A DNA stretch of 64,000 bases, taken from positions 82,124,665 to 82,188,664 of the forward strand of contig CM050453.2 in NCBI GenBank assembly GCA_027563935.2, written 5' to 3'. Origin of the DNA: Costus lasius (taxonomy: Eukaryota > Streptophyta > Magnoliopsida > Zingiberales > Costaceae). Each line of letters begins with the position of its first letter. Position 1 is the first letter of the stretch. This document shows, one piece after another, positions 1-10,200 of this stretch. Below the pieces are notes generated by a model, which was not told the DNA's origin, made no database searches, and worked only from the letters and a program-made list of their open reading frames with translations. A program made the translations under genes and the position numbers.

Positions 1-300
1 TTAAAGTTTCATCCATCTTCGATTCCATCCCAAATTAACCACGGTAGCCCCTCATGCTTCGCGGCTTACGCAGCCACTCGTCCATCGCCTCTCGTATCTC
101 ACGCAGCTACTGCTTCATACCTTATACCACATTCGACACCTTCTCCTCAGCAGCTCCCGATACCGGCTTCCCATCAATCGCCGACGGAAACTCCTACGCC
201 TCAGTCAGAAGCAACTCACGAGCACATGAGAATTCAACTAAGTCAAAGAAACTTTACTCTTTGACTTAGGAAATAATAAAAATATATATTAAAAAAGAAG
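1..300. other. Unassigned left edge, probably retroelement
   Basis: No convincing gene. The minus strand can be read as short Lys/Glu/Arg-rich stretches broken by stops, which may be retrotransposon coding remnant. A perfect 11-bp inverted repeat (CTAAGTCAAAG, 238-248, and its complement 259-269) would form a hairpin with a 10-nt loop. The 71-codon plus-strand reading frame here has no recognisable domain. Confidence 0.3.
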
Positions 301-494
301 GAAAAGAAGAATAAATAAATAAATGAAGGAACATGATAAAAGGAGATGGTATTAACCCAGTCATGGCTAATTTAATCATCTCGCCAATCATTTGAATTTA
401 ACTCAAGTCGCATTCGCCTAAATGTTAACTCCTAAGAGAAAATTCTCAGAAACATTCTCAAATAAACACTCCTCAAATATAATACTTAAATCTT

Positions 495-1200
495 AACGCA
501 TCGTGATGGAGTATTGTTTGGGAGGTGCATACGTTGACGTTTACCGTGGGGCGTAACTCCTCAATATGACGTTAACGTTTGTTAAGACCAAAGTATTTTC
601 CTCAAATTAAAATATCCAACACGCCGCAAGGCCGGATAATATTTTCAAATCAAATTATCCAACACGCCGCAAGACCGGATAATTTTCCAAATTAAATATC
701 CAACAAGTCGCAAGACCGGATATTTTCAAATTATCCAACAAGCCGCGAGGCCGGATAATTCCCTCAAATTAAAATATCCAACACATCGGAAGATCGGATA
801 ATTTCCCAAATCAAATTATCCAACAAGTCGCAAGACCAGATATTTTTAAATTATCCAACAAGCCGCGAGGCCGGATAATTCCCTCAAATTAAAATACCTA
901 ACACGTTGTAAGACCGGATAATTTTTCAAATCAAATTATCTAACAAGTCACAAGACCGAATATTTCCAAATTAAATTATCCAACACGCCGCAAGGCCGGA
1001 TAATTTTCCCAATATCCAATAAGTCGTAAGACCGGATAATTTTCTCAAATCAAACATCCAACACGCCGTCAAGGCCGGATGATCCTCTAAATTTAATATC
1101 CAATATGTCTTAATGCATTATAATGGAATATTGTTTGGGAGGTGCGTAAGTCGATGTTCATCATCGGGGCGTAGTTCCTGAATATGACATTGTGCTACCA
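495..1200. repeat. Duplicated block flanking the hairpin array
   Basis: A block of about 90 bp with the landmarks ATTGTTTGGGAGGTGC and GGGGCGTA(A/G)(C/T)TCCT occurs at about 498-590 and again at about 1111-1200. The two copies are diverged and in the same orientation, and they bracket the hairpin minisatellite. A third copy, reverse-complemented, is at about 33540-33620. This marks one repeat family present at two loci in the window. Confidence 0.6.
598..1105. repeat. Minisatellite of about 40-bp hairpin-forming units
   Basis: About 12 units share the core CCAACA(A/C)GYCGCAAGRCCGGA, spaced about 35-43 bp apart. A higher-order period of about 119 bp (three units) is visible: units near 704, 821 and 940 match each other better than their neighbours. 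In most units the core is framed by an inverted repeat. Examples are AAATATCC (694-701) with GGATATTT (718-725), AATTATCC (729-736) with GGATAATT (753-760), and CATCC (1055-1059) with GGATG (1077-1081). The arms change together between units. Confidence 0.8.
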
Positions 1201-2160
1201 AGGCTGGATATTATCCCAAGTCCAAGCATCTAATAAGTCATCGCAAGACTAAACACTTGACCAAACACGAATTGCCCAAATTGATAATGGCTCATTTCTT
1301 TCATGTATCATGACAAGTCATGTACTTTTATAATATTCATGAATAAAATTGTTCAGCCTTATATTTTATTCCATAGTATAGATCTCTTAATCAAAGGTTC
1401 CCTGACTTCAGGGGTAATTAACAATGAGCGCTTGCGCTCATTGGAAGCCGGATCCCATTAAACAGTAAGCCTTATTAATTTAAGGTGAATTTGAAATGGT
1501 CTATTACATTTGAAATGGTCTATTACATTGCGCTCATTGGAGTCATCTTCACTTCGGTACCACTTGCCCCTTTTTATTTCCCAAATCTTTTTTTTTGTTT
1601 TTTTTAACATCCTTGGTATCTCCCTCTTAGATGGTTCGATGAAAGGAATTTAATAAATAAAATAAAGTCATAGTATGTAATTGAGCTTTAAAGCTAAATC
1701 AGAAGAAAAGTTTACCTAGTGAATATCATTCATGTTACAATAGAATCATACTCAATTATAATCTAAAAGCTAGGTAACTGTGTAAAAGTAGACATGATAT
1801 GAAGCACTTGAACCAAAGAACAAACACATTTTCATACCACAATGGTAACCTGAACTAGCTTAATGATTCAGACAAATAAAGATAGCATAAGCATCACAGA
1901 CTTAGAAGTTTTGACACAGTCACAGAATCAAAATATAAGCATGAAAAACATCATAGAATCATAGTGTGCATGAAACGCATGAAACATCACATAACATAGC
2001 ACTAACACATGAAAAACCAAAGTTTTAAAAGGAACAGTACATGATTACTGACGAACACAAACTAAGAGGGAAACCCTCTACCCACGGCAAAAAGAACTGC
2101 ATAGTCTTCTATGCAGTTAAAAGTACAGAATAACATAGCAACTTACTAAAGATAAAGTAG
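1201..2160. other. Non-coding part of the Athila-like remnant
   Basis: No gene seen. Contains a perfect 10-bp inverted repeat with a 2-nt loop (CAATGAGCGC 1422-1431, GCGCTCATTG 1434-1443), a duplicated phrase (TTTGAAATGGTCTATTACA) at about 1490-1528, and a 10-bp stem (AACTGCATAG / CTATGCAGTT) near 2095-2118. It probably represents the 3' untranslated or LTR part of the minus-strand element. Confidence 0.4.
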
Positions 2161-2260
2161 ATCACCATTGACGAGTATTCATCTGCCGCAGCATCTCCTG
2201 GATATCCCGATGGTCCTCTGCCTGCAGCCGGCCCTGGCGAGCATGCTCCTCCTCAATATC

Positions 2261-3420
2261 CTTCAGGCGCCGGAGAGCATCCTGCATCTCGAGTCACATC
2301 TCCTACTGGTCCTCGCGAATCGCCCTAAGATAACCCTCGATGTTGGCGTAGGCGTTCGCGGTGGACGCTGAAGCAGACGGCTCACCATGCCGAAAGGGGC
2401 GGAAGGAAGGAGAGGGAGGTGCAGCGTCCATCGGAACATCCTCGGTGGCCTCTGAAAGTAGGCGCCAGTTCCGCTTCTCACGGATAGTAGTACGAGGAGG
2501 GTTCGGCAGCGGCATTGTGAAGTCACTATCGCGGAAGAGAAGGCAATAGATATCGTCCTCGCGGGCGATCATCTTCATCGAGAGACAAGTCTCGATGTCA
2601 ATCCGGGAACTCCCCCTGGCCTGCTCCACCTCATGAAGGTTGACACCCAATGCGATAGCGATCAGTGTAATAAGGCTGCCTAAGGCGACGACCCCCTCTT
2701 GCGCGGTGGCTAGCTTATACAGTTGTTTAACAAAATAAAATGCAGTATTGAGCTTGAAAGAATGTACCATCGCTCATAGGAAGAACACCTCACTCATAGG
2801 AAGAACACCTCAGTGGCTCGCACCATGCCATCGCTCTCGCCCCGTGCAAATATAGTGTGCGCCAGGACCCGATGAACATAACGGAAGCAAGGGTTGTTGA
2901 CGTAGCTCGCCCGTACTGTCCGAGATACAAAGGGGTGGTGCCCAGAAATCGCATCCCAAAACTCATGATCGTTATACTCGTGCAGAGTAAGGCGAGTACC
3001 ATCCTCAGGAAACCCAAAGATCTGATTAAGCTGCGAGAGGGTGAGAGTGCGCTCCTGGTTCCCCAACCGGAAAGAAATAGATCCATCGTCGTTATCATTG
3101 TGAATGTTGACGTTAACCTCGAGCGACGATAGGAACTCCAATGTGATCGGGATATACGTCGGTGGAGCTATCTCAAAGAACTTCGTCCACCCGATGTTCT
3201 GGAACATCTAATAGACATTGTCGAATAATCCCAACGACGTAAGAGTCCCTCGATCAAGATACTGGGTAGTGATAACCCGTCTAGACTCTAGTAGCTCATA
3301 GCGCGTCTTCTGCGCAGGATACCGGAAGAAGATGCCATATTGGTTAGGCTCCTCCTCCACAGCCGGCTGCTTTGAGGAAGAACCCTTCTTCCTGGCCATA
3401 GTCTTCTTCCGGGTAAACAT
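2261..3420 (-). pseudogene. Athila-type ORF downstream of pol (plant retrotransposon ORF-1-like), broken
   Basis: Three consecutive minus-strand segments belong to one protein. 3420-3208 begins with a basic Met-Ala-Arg-Lys-Lys region. 3207-2794 contains Leu-Asn-Gln-Ile-Phe-Gly-Phe-Pro. 2770-2303 contains the alternating hydrophobic stretch typical of the plant 'retrotransposon ORF-1 / putative plant transposon protein' group. The first two segments are in one frame, separated by an in-frame TAG at 3208-3210. The second and third are in different frames because a 20-bp sequence is tandemly duplicated (2773-2792 and 2793-2812). The function of this ORF is not established in the family; in Athila it sits where an env-like gene would be. 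The call rests on composition, order and context. Confidence 0.55.
2773..2812. repeat. 20-bp perfect tandem duplication causing a frameshift
   Basis: CTCATAGGAAGAACACCTCA is repeated exactly at 2773-2792 and 2793-2812. Because 20 is not a multiple of three, it shifts the minus-strand frame and ends the middle segment of the retroelement ORF. Confidence 0.9.
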
Positions 3421-3954
3421 GGTTGGCGATGGCGGAGGAAAAACCCGGCGGAAGGTGGCGAAATGGAGATCTGACGGGAGGATGCGAACCGCTGGTTGCT
3501 AGAGAGGAGAAAAGCGGACAGCAGCTAAAGGGTAGCAGCGCAGCCGGCGACAGAGAAGAGAGCTGACGGCGGAATCCGGCGAAGTGGCGGCAGGAAAAAG
3601 AAACTCAGATCTGGGATGAAATACCTCCCGATCTAGAAAGCTGGAAGTGCCGGAAGGTTCAAGGAACTGGCGGCCGAAAGTAGAGCAGCTGAGAAACCCG
3701 TTGGCAGCGAAATCCGGCGGAAAACGGCGGAGATTTGCTTCAGGCGGCGAAACCGGCGAATGGTGGAAATGCGCACAGAAAACCAGATCTGGGTGTCTCC
3801 GGGAGGTGGATAAGCCTCGGACGATGACGGAGGGAAGTTCCGGCGAGGTTGGAGCTCGGAGGCAAGGAGAAAGGGTGGCGGTGGCGCTGGAAATGGGCGG
3901 AAACCCTAAGTTCCGCCGCCGCCTCCTTTTATACGCGGGCGAGTCAAAACACAA
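3421..3954 (-). other. Leader of the retroelement ORF, non-coding
   Basis: A GC-richer stretch between the protease remnant and the downstream ORF. Both strands have open frames of 170-200 codons, but these are low-complexity Arg/Ser/Pro- or Gly-rich translations without any domain. I read it as untranslated spacer of the Athila-like element. Confidence 0.35.
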
Positions 3955-4265
3955 ACACGAGCGTGTTTGGCGACACGGCCTAGCTAAGTTCAACTCGGCG
4001 ATGGACAATCTTCAGATGTACGGGCGTGATGAAGAGCACGGCTTGACCGTGTTTAACTCGTCAAAATCCAAACTTTGCGAGCATGGGTGTGTTGATACGC
4101 ACAGGCTGGCTGTGTCCATTACGTCAAAAACTGGAGCTCCCCAGACACGCCCGTGTAACCATGCACAGCCTAGCCGTGTTCGCCTCGTCATGCTACTCCG
4201 TAATATGCGAGACGATCACGGCCGTGTTGGCACGCACGGCCAGGCCGTGTTCGGCACGTCAATGA
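3955..4265. repeat. Tandem repeat of about 65 bp with CACGGC...GCCGTG palindromes
   Basis: Five diverged units start near 3958, 4019, 4078, 4142 and 4211. Each contains versions of CACGGCC and GGCCGTGTT facing each other and ends near an ACTCGTC/CACGTC motif. The last unit is the cleanest (ACGGCCGTGT, then ACGGCCAGGCCGTGT). The array lies in the spacer between the protease and downstream ORF of the minus-strand Athila-like element. The plus-strand reading frame across it is a by-product of the repeat. Confidence 0.65.
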
Positions 4266-4518
4266 GGTAAAATTCCCTGAAAATTGCTAAAAATTCCCAT
4301 TATTAATATGATGCTATTCAATGTATAAAACAAGTGAAATAATGCCATGAGATATCACATAAAATATTAAAACAAATATAACAATATAACAAACAAACAA
4401 CAAACTACAATAAACAACAATCTGTCTATCAACATAACATAATAAAAGATAAATACTTGGGATGCCTCCCAAGCAGTGCTGGTTTAAGGTCAACAGCTAG
4501 ACCAATGTCTGTGCTCTA
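4266..4518 (-). other. AT-rich retroelement spacer
   Basis: No gene. A-rich sequence followed by GCCTCCCAAGCAGTGCTGG (about 4465-4483 on the plus strand), which sits just downstream of the protease in minus-strand orientation. I take it as internal sequence of the Athila-like remnant. Confidence 0.35.
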
Positions 4519-5345
4519 TCATGGCACGTCTGGTGGGTTAGAGGCGTAAGAAAGGGCAAGTACTCGCCCCTTTCTTCTTCGCCTAAAATTAACACCTATG
4601 GAGATAAGTAATAATAATAATAGGTGTATAGTAAGCAATGTCTTCAAATCAAGCGAAATAAAAGCATGTTTAAATTGACAGTCTTTCTTCCCAAAATCAA
4701 ATAAATGCTTCTCATCAACCCCATTATGGAACATCCGCGCGCAACCAAAATCGGGGTCCGCCTCAAACATGTTATCTCGAATGGTTCGGTCCTCCCTCAT
4801 CAATATAGCACCTGCTTCCATATCTGTGCAAAAGTGGGATGCAAGAAAATCCCACTTGTGGCACGAACAATGTACAAGCGCAGGCACTGTCTCAGCACTA
4901 CAGCACAAGCCTGAAAAAGGAAAATTTGGCATATCAACTGAAAGATTAAAGTCTAGAATAGTAACACTAAAGTTCAGAGATAGCTTCCCCTTCTTGACAT
5001 TTATAACAGCCCCGGTGGTAGCTAGGAAAGGGCGGCCCAAAATAAGTGGTAATCTTGAATTTCCGGACTTATCCAAGACTACAAAGTCGACAGGGACGTA
5101 GAGTTCCCCGACTTTAATTGGCACATCCTCTACCATGCCCACTGGGTTATGTATAGAGCCATTCGCGAGCTGAAGAACTATGAGTGTGGGTTCCAGGCCT
5201 CCCAAGTCCAAACTTTTGAACAGGGAGAGAGACATGATACTCACACTAGCCTCCAAGTCACAGAGTGCCTCTCTATGGAAAAATTATTGATACTGCAGGA
5301 GACAAAAACTGCCAGGATCGTTAAGCTTCACAGGCATCAATGAGC
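4519..5345 (-). pseudogene. Retroviral-type aspartic protease of the Athila-like element, inactive
   Basis: The minus-strand frame shows an aspartyl protease fold signature. The active-site region reads Asp-Leu-Glu-Ala-Ser, followed by a conserved hydrophobic stretch, then Asp-Val-Pro-Ile, Val-Asp-Phe-Val-Val-Leu and the flap and C-terminal motif Leu-Ile-Leu-Gly-Arg-Pro-Phe-Leu-Ala-Thr. This is the same layout as the protease at 52600-53030. The catalytic triad is normally Asp-x-Gly, so Glu in the third position should abolish activity. An in-frame stop lies just upstream of the active site. The last about 90 codons are low-complexity and leave the family. The protease normally cuts the gag-pol polyprotein in virus-like particles; this copy can only be a relic. 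Confidence 0.7.
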
Positions 5346-5427
5346 TGTAATGTCCTGTCAATGCCTTGGCCAATCTTTGAGGACTGGAGACAGGTGGTGT
5401 GTGAGGTGGTGAATGAATGTAAACTGG

Positions 5428-5507
5428 CTCTTGCTGGACCTTCGACTCCATATCTATCTCCCTTGAACTCTTGCTGGACCTTCGACTCCATATCTATCTC
5501 CCTTGAA
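5428..5507. repeat. 40-bp perfect tandem duplication
   Basis: The 40-bp sequence beginning CTCTTGCTGGACC at 5428-5467 is repeated without a mismatch at 5468-5507, inside the gag-protease part of the decayed element. Its perfection implies a much more recent event than the element itself. Confidence 0.9.
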
Positions 5508-6045
5508 CACTTAGCATCACACTAGACAACTCTTCACCTATACAATCCCCCGCCGCCACTTGAGGGTCTTCCATCTGGGCACCACTGCAAATCATAATCG
5601 CGTTACAGTGCTCCCTTGGATTAGCCTCGGGTTGGGAGGGGAGCATCCCAGCAAGTAGGGCTGACGAACTTGCTTGTTGGGCAATCTGGTTCTTCAGCAT
5701 CCTAGAGTGAGTAATCAATGAATCCACTTTAGAATTCAATTGCCTGATAGACTCGTCCACATCTTCATTTCTCTTAGACTAGGTGGTGACAAAGTTCTTA
5801 AGCAGTATTTCCAAATTGGATTTCTGTGGTTGATTGAACTGTCGTTGTAGAAGTCCTTGCGGTGGCCTGAAGGATGATTGAGGAAACTGATTGCCTAAAT
5901 TTCCCTGGGGAGCCGGATTGTTGAAGTTCGATGGGTTGGCTTGGTTCTGAGTGTTCCGGTAAGAGAAGTTTGGATGACTTCTCCATCCGGGGTTGTACGT
6001 GCCGGAAAATGGGTCATTCTGGTTCTTGAGCACCAACTTTATTAC
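5494..6045 (-). pseudogene. C-terminal gag fragment, Athila type
   Basis: Two minus-strand segments encode the end of gag. The upstream one (about 6045-5779) carries Asn-Asp-Pro-Phe-Ser and Tyr-Asn-Pro-Gly-Trp-Arg-Ser-His-Pro-Asn-Phe followed by an Asn/Gln/Pro-rich stretch, both typical of Athila gag. The downstream one (5760-5494) carries a coiled-coil-like segment, then Leu-Pro-Ser-Gln-Pro-Glu-Ala-Asn-Pro-Arg-Glu, the usual junction before the protease. A stop separates the two. The N-terminal half of gag is absent; the fragment abuts the 276-bp repeat at about 6041. Confidence 0.7.
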
Positions 6046-6540
6046 TTGCCTGGGTAAAAAAAAACAAGAAAGGGGTGGTAGATAGAGTTTGTGATAGAAG
6101 ATGGTGAGGTAGTGGCCATAGGGTGCAAAAATGAGTGATGAGTGAAGTTGTGACAAGGGTTTGAGAATGTGAGGCGAATGAGGAGATAGGAGGAGAGATG
6201 GGGGAGGCAATTGTGGTGAAAGGAGTGGGACAATGGGGATACAGAGATGTTCATTAGTTTAACTGGTAAGAACTTTTGTTGTTCATAATAAGGTCTTGGG
6301 GTTGAGCCCCAACTTCATTATTTGCCTATAAAAAAAAGCAAGAAAGGGGTGGTAGATAGAGTTTGTGATAGAAGATGGTGAGGTAGTGGTTAGTTAGGAA
6401 GAGGATCATAGGGGTGCAAAGATGAGTGATGATTGAAGTAGTGACAAGGGTTTGAGAATGTGAGGCGGATGGAGAGATGAGGGGAAATAAAAGAACCATC
6501 AGGTACATCAATGCTTTCCTGCTATGCGCCATCAATATAT
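6022..6540 (+). repeat. Tandemly duplicated 276-bp repeat with tRNA-like (SINE-like) head
   Basis: The phrase AYTTGCC followed by an A-rich run and CAAGAAAGGGGTGGTAGATAG occurs at 6043 and 6319, and the similarity continues for about 200 bp, giving a 276-bp period. The second unit is preceded by a tRNA-like head. TTAGTTTAACTGG (6254-6266) resembles a pol III A box and GGTTGAGCCCC (6300-6310) a B box, with spacing of about 45 bp as in tRNA genes. A run of A residues follows. This suggests a tRNA-derived SINE, but no clear target duplication was found. A related fragment lies at about 10570-10720. Confidence 0.45.
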
Positions 6541-7066
6541 TTTACCCCTCTGCTGCAATGAGCGATTTGCAGGAGGAACATAGCTTTGACAAGGTCCCAT
6601 TTGGATTTGATCCAAGACTACATTCTAAATTGTAAGTAGTTAATTTTAAAATTAATTTATAATTGCAAAACTAAATGTGTCCATCGTTATTTTAAAATAA
6701 TATTCAAACTACTTATTAATTTTATAATACATGTCAACAATATTAATTATTTATACGTTAAAATTTTAAATTTCTCCAAAGTTTTTTAAAAGGTGTTTCT
6801 ATCTTCATCCCATTTTAATTTCTAAGTATAATCATTTTTTGGCCAATTCTGGTTCTGCTAATCCAATATAGGTAATCCAACAAATATCACCTATTTGGGG
6901 GGCCATTTAAGATCGATACAATTTCAAATAACATGAACTATGATTCCTTTCCTACTTTTAGGCCTCAATGCCTTTTGTTGGAAAAAAACGCTGGCCATTC
7001 TATCTTGATATCATTTTTAACAGTCCATCTGATTGTATTATTGATTTATTGTCCTGTTTTTTGCAG
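6541..7066 (+). other. Intron or upstream sequence of the RecA-like gene
   Basis: AT-rich sequence ending in a pyrimidine-rich tract and TTTTTTGCAG at 7066, a good splice acceptor for the first recognised RECA3 exon. Around 6560-6636 a short open stretch ends in ATTGTAAGTAG, which resembles a splice donor, but its translation does not match a RecA segment that I recognise. The Walker A exon expected upstream is not here. Confidence 0.4.
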
Positions 7067-7239
7067 GATATTGTGCTTACCTTGACGTAGAGAATGCCAT
7101 GCATCCATCTTTAGCTGAAACCATGGGCGTAAATACGGAAAATCTTCTGATTTCAAGACCTGATTGTGCTGAAAATTCATTGAGCATAGTAAATACACTA
7201 ATTAATAGTGGATCTGTCGATGTCATTGTTGTGGACAGT
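7067..7239 (+). CDS. RECA3: RECA3-like exon with catalytic Glu and Walker B
   Basis: Starts in phase 2 after acceptor TTTTTTGCAG; the first complete codon is Tyr. It encodes [10 protein letters not shown], which holds the Glu equivalent to the ATPase catalytic Glu of bacterial RecA. It ends with the Walker B strand Val-Asp-Val-Ile-Val-Val-Asp-Ser. The donor is GTATGT at 7240. No stops; 57 full codons. Confidence 0.85.
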
Positions 7240-10200
7240 GTATGTAAACTTCATATCTAAGACATTCTACCATCAATCTGCTATAGGCTTTTTAAGTTCC
7301 CACTTATTTACTTTTCTTTTCACGTCTTTTGATCTGTTGATAGCAGTAGCAATTTCCATCTACCATGTAAAATTTAGGCTTATGCATAATTGCTTCACAT
7401 TAAGGTTTTAAGTTCCGATCTATGCTGGTATACTAGTCCACTATTAGATTGGTACATACCGACTTGAGCCATGTGGATGTATGGTGTTAATAGTATCTGG
7501 GAGTACATACAACATACATATGGATACATATATACATATACACATATATTGAACATGTACCTTAACTGAAAATTGTGCTAGGATATAGGACTGGTTTTTA
7601 AATCATTGTTTCACATTACTAACATTGTTTCCTCTTCTAAGTGTATCATCGTTGAATGCACTTGTTTTGTGCAATTTTTTTGGGTTTACATTTTATAACT
7701 TGAGTATTTGCTAGGTATTTTATAAAGTTACGTTGAGTAGATATACATATTGAATGAACCTCACTCGGTTGACTGTAAATTACTAGACCTTGCTAGTGCG
7801 AGATCGGTAAGGCATGCGTTTTTGTTGTTTATAAATGAAGAAAATTAAATATGCATGGTCAGACTATTTTGTGTATGGTGAGATTCATCAAGAAATCCCT
7901 ATTGAAACGGAGATTAACAATGCTTTTTTATATTGTACTTAAAGCTAATGCTGTGTTGCTCCTTGCTTTTTTGTATTGTACTCAAGATATTTTGCAATTT
8001 CATCTCTACACCCTTGGATCAAACGATGTAGGGTTGTTGCATGCACCTCATTCTTGTCGACGATGTGTTATTTTTCAATGCAAAATGATTTAAGATTCTT
8101 ATGAATTTCTTTGTGGATCTCTGTTGACACTTCCGAATATTTGGAAATATCGAGATACCTGCTAGCATGATGTTACTTAATGCAGGTCGCACTTATGCTT
8201 TTGAATATTATATTGTAATGAATATATTGACAATGATGATGATTTTCTAATATTTTACATGCATGATGTTAGGTGATATTGACGTTCCGGCTTTGAGGAG
8301 CCATATAATGTTAATTACAATTATTTGAATAAGAAAAAGAGAATGAAGAATTTAAGAGAGTATGACAGAGTTACAGAGGTACTACTTGTATATACCTTGG
8401 ATGCAGCCATTCGTTGCAAATTTCTACAGCCGATGAAGCAATAGGATGGGGCAGAAGGGAGAGGGCGGGCTGCGGTGGAGAATGGGATAAGATGGGTAGT
8501 GACGATGTTGGAGAAAGAGAGAAGAGGAGAAGATTAGTGTTTCTACTTTGATACCATGTCAAAGGAGAAGAAAAAAATTGACTAATCACAATTACTACTA
8601 TAAGTATTATAATATATAAATTAGTATAACGGATCCAAACCCATTTAAATAGCTTAAATATAATGTTAGTAACCAAATACAAGTATAACAACTAATATAA
8701 CATTAAGACTTATTTCTCAACAAGAATGACCTTCCAACTCAATATTCCTCTCTCTTGCTTATTATCAGGATTCAGATCCTTGGTTTGTTTTTATGTATCG
8801 GATAATTCCAAAACTTGTGTTCTTCCAGGAGCAAGCATAAACTGGTTTAATACACCTGTAGAACATGTTGTGTCTAGCCTAGTTAATGAGAGATACAAGA
8901 GTTTTCTAATCACTGACCACTGCTTTTGGGTTTTAATCAGTACAAGGAGTTGAGTCCGACACATACCAGTCTAACCATAAAATGCTGAATATTGAATGAT
9001 GTTCAAACTGCTGAGTCATTTTACAGTTTTCTTATATTTGTCATTTCTATGTACATGAACGTTTATTGATTCTTTTGTATGTTTTGGAAAAGCTATAAAA
9101 GGTTTATGAATGCATTATTATCTTTAGGTAGGAATTCTGTTTTATTGCGCCTTTCCATTTCTTTAACATTCTTTATTTAACATTTCAGTTCTTTTTCCTA
9201 AATAATTGTTTGTTGTGTAACCTATTAAATTGTTAAAGTATGATGTCTGATATTGTGCCTCTTTAAATTATTTATTCATTTGGGCGGTCATTCTTTTGTT
9301 TAAACATTTAAAATAGTAGATGACTGACAGTTGTGCATTTATCAATAGGTGGACAAATGCATATATGGGTGAATCACTTTGTAGTACAATATATTCCCGT
9401 GGTATTTATGTAGGAAATACCATACAAGTTTGATTTCACATGGAGGATAGATGAAATCAATATTCTACTAATTTACTATGGTTTTTTTGTTCGTATATAT
9501 AAATCTGATGGACTTCTCAGTTTGAGAATGATTTCCATTATTTAGGCTAATATAAGCTTAACAATTGCTATGGATTGCCCTTTTCAGTATGCTTAAATCA
9601 AGTGCACTAAGTGTCTCTTAACTGAAATTAAAGGTGGCAGCCCTTGTTCCCCAATGCGAGCTTGATGGCATGATAGATACGGATTCTGAAGAGCTACAAT
9701 CAAGGTTGATGAATCAGGCACTCCGAAAAATTCATTATTCCTTATGCCGGTCCCAAACACTTCTCATTTTTATTAATCAGGTATAGACTCCAAAAGTGCC
9801 TGCAGAATGATAATATGCTTGGCATTCATTTACTCTCTCATTATTATTGTTTTTACTAATTATTTATGTTAAAATGGGTAATAGTAAGGGTTATAATATA
9901 GGGAAAGAGATTTGAATGATGCCCACGACATGAATCATCAGAATGGTGAGCTTGTGTTGGCTTTTTATCTAATAAATGATATCGGGTTTGTTACATGTAT
10001 TATCTTTAAAATTACTAACTATGGTTATCCAAATAGTACACACTATCAAACAAAGTATAGCTGATGTAATAAGCTATTCACAGTTAGTTCATACTTGCAC
10101 TCTTAATCTTTGAGACAAGCAAAACAATGCTATAGTTCGCAACGGTGGCTTTTATACTTTATGTTGATTATTTTTGTTATAACTTATTACCCTTTTTCTT

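Larger units (their letters stand above)
490..6045 (-). mobile_element. Decayed Athila-like (Ty3/gypsy) LTR retrotransposon, pol mostly deleted
   Basis: Read on the minus strand, the parts come in Athila order: the C-terminal part of gag (about 6045-5494), an aspartic protease (about 5345-4519), then the plant-retrotransposon ORF that Athila elements carry downstream of pol (3420-2303). Reverse transcriptase, RNase H and integrase, which should lie between protease and the downstream ORF, are missing; only about 1.1 kb separates them. Every coding part carries stops or frameshifts. The 490-1200 region is probably the LTR or 3' untranslated part, but I could not place LTR ends. The left border is therefore approximate, and the right border is the junction with the 276-bp repeat at about 6041. 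Confidence 0.6.

Noticed and set aside
598..1105. CRISPR-like regular repeat
   Set aside because: The genome is a plant, the spacers are not unique, and the whole unit including the inter-core part is repeated; it is a minisatellite.
3647..4270. 207-codon plus-strand frame as a gene
   Set aside because: It runs antisense through the spacer and the 65-bp repeat array of the retroelement, with low-complexity translation and no domain.
6541..6640. First exon of the RecA gene
   Set aside because: A donor-like site is present, but the translation does not contain the Walker A motif or match RecA N-terminal sequence that I recognise; left unassigned.
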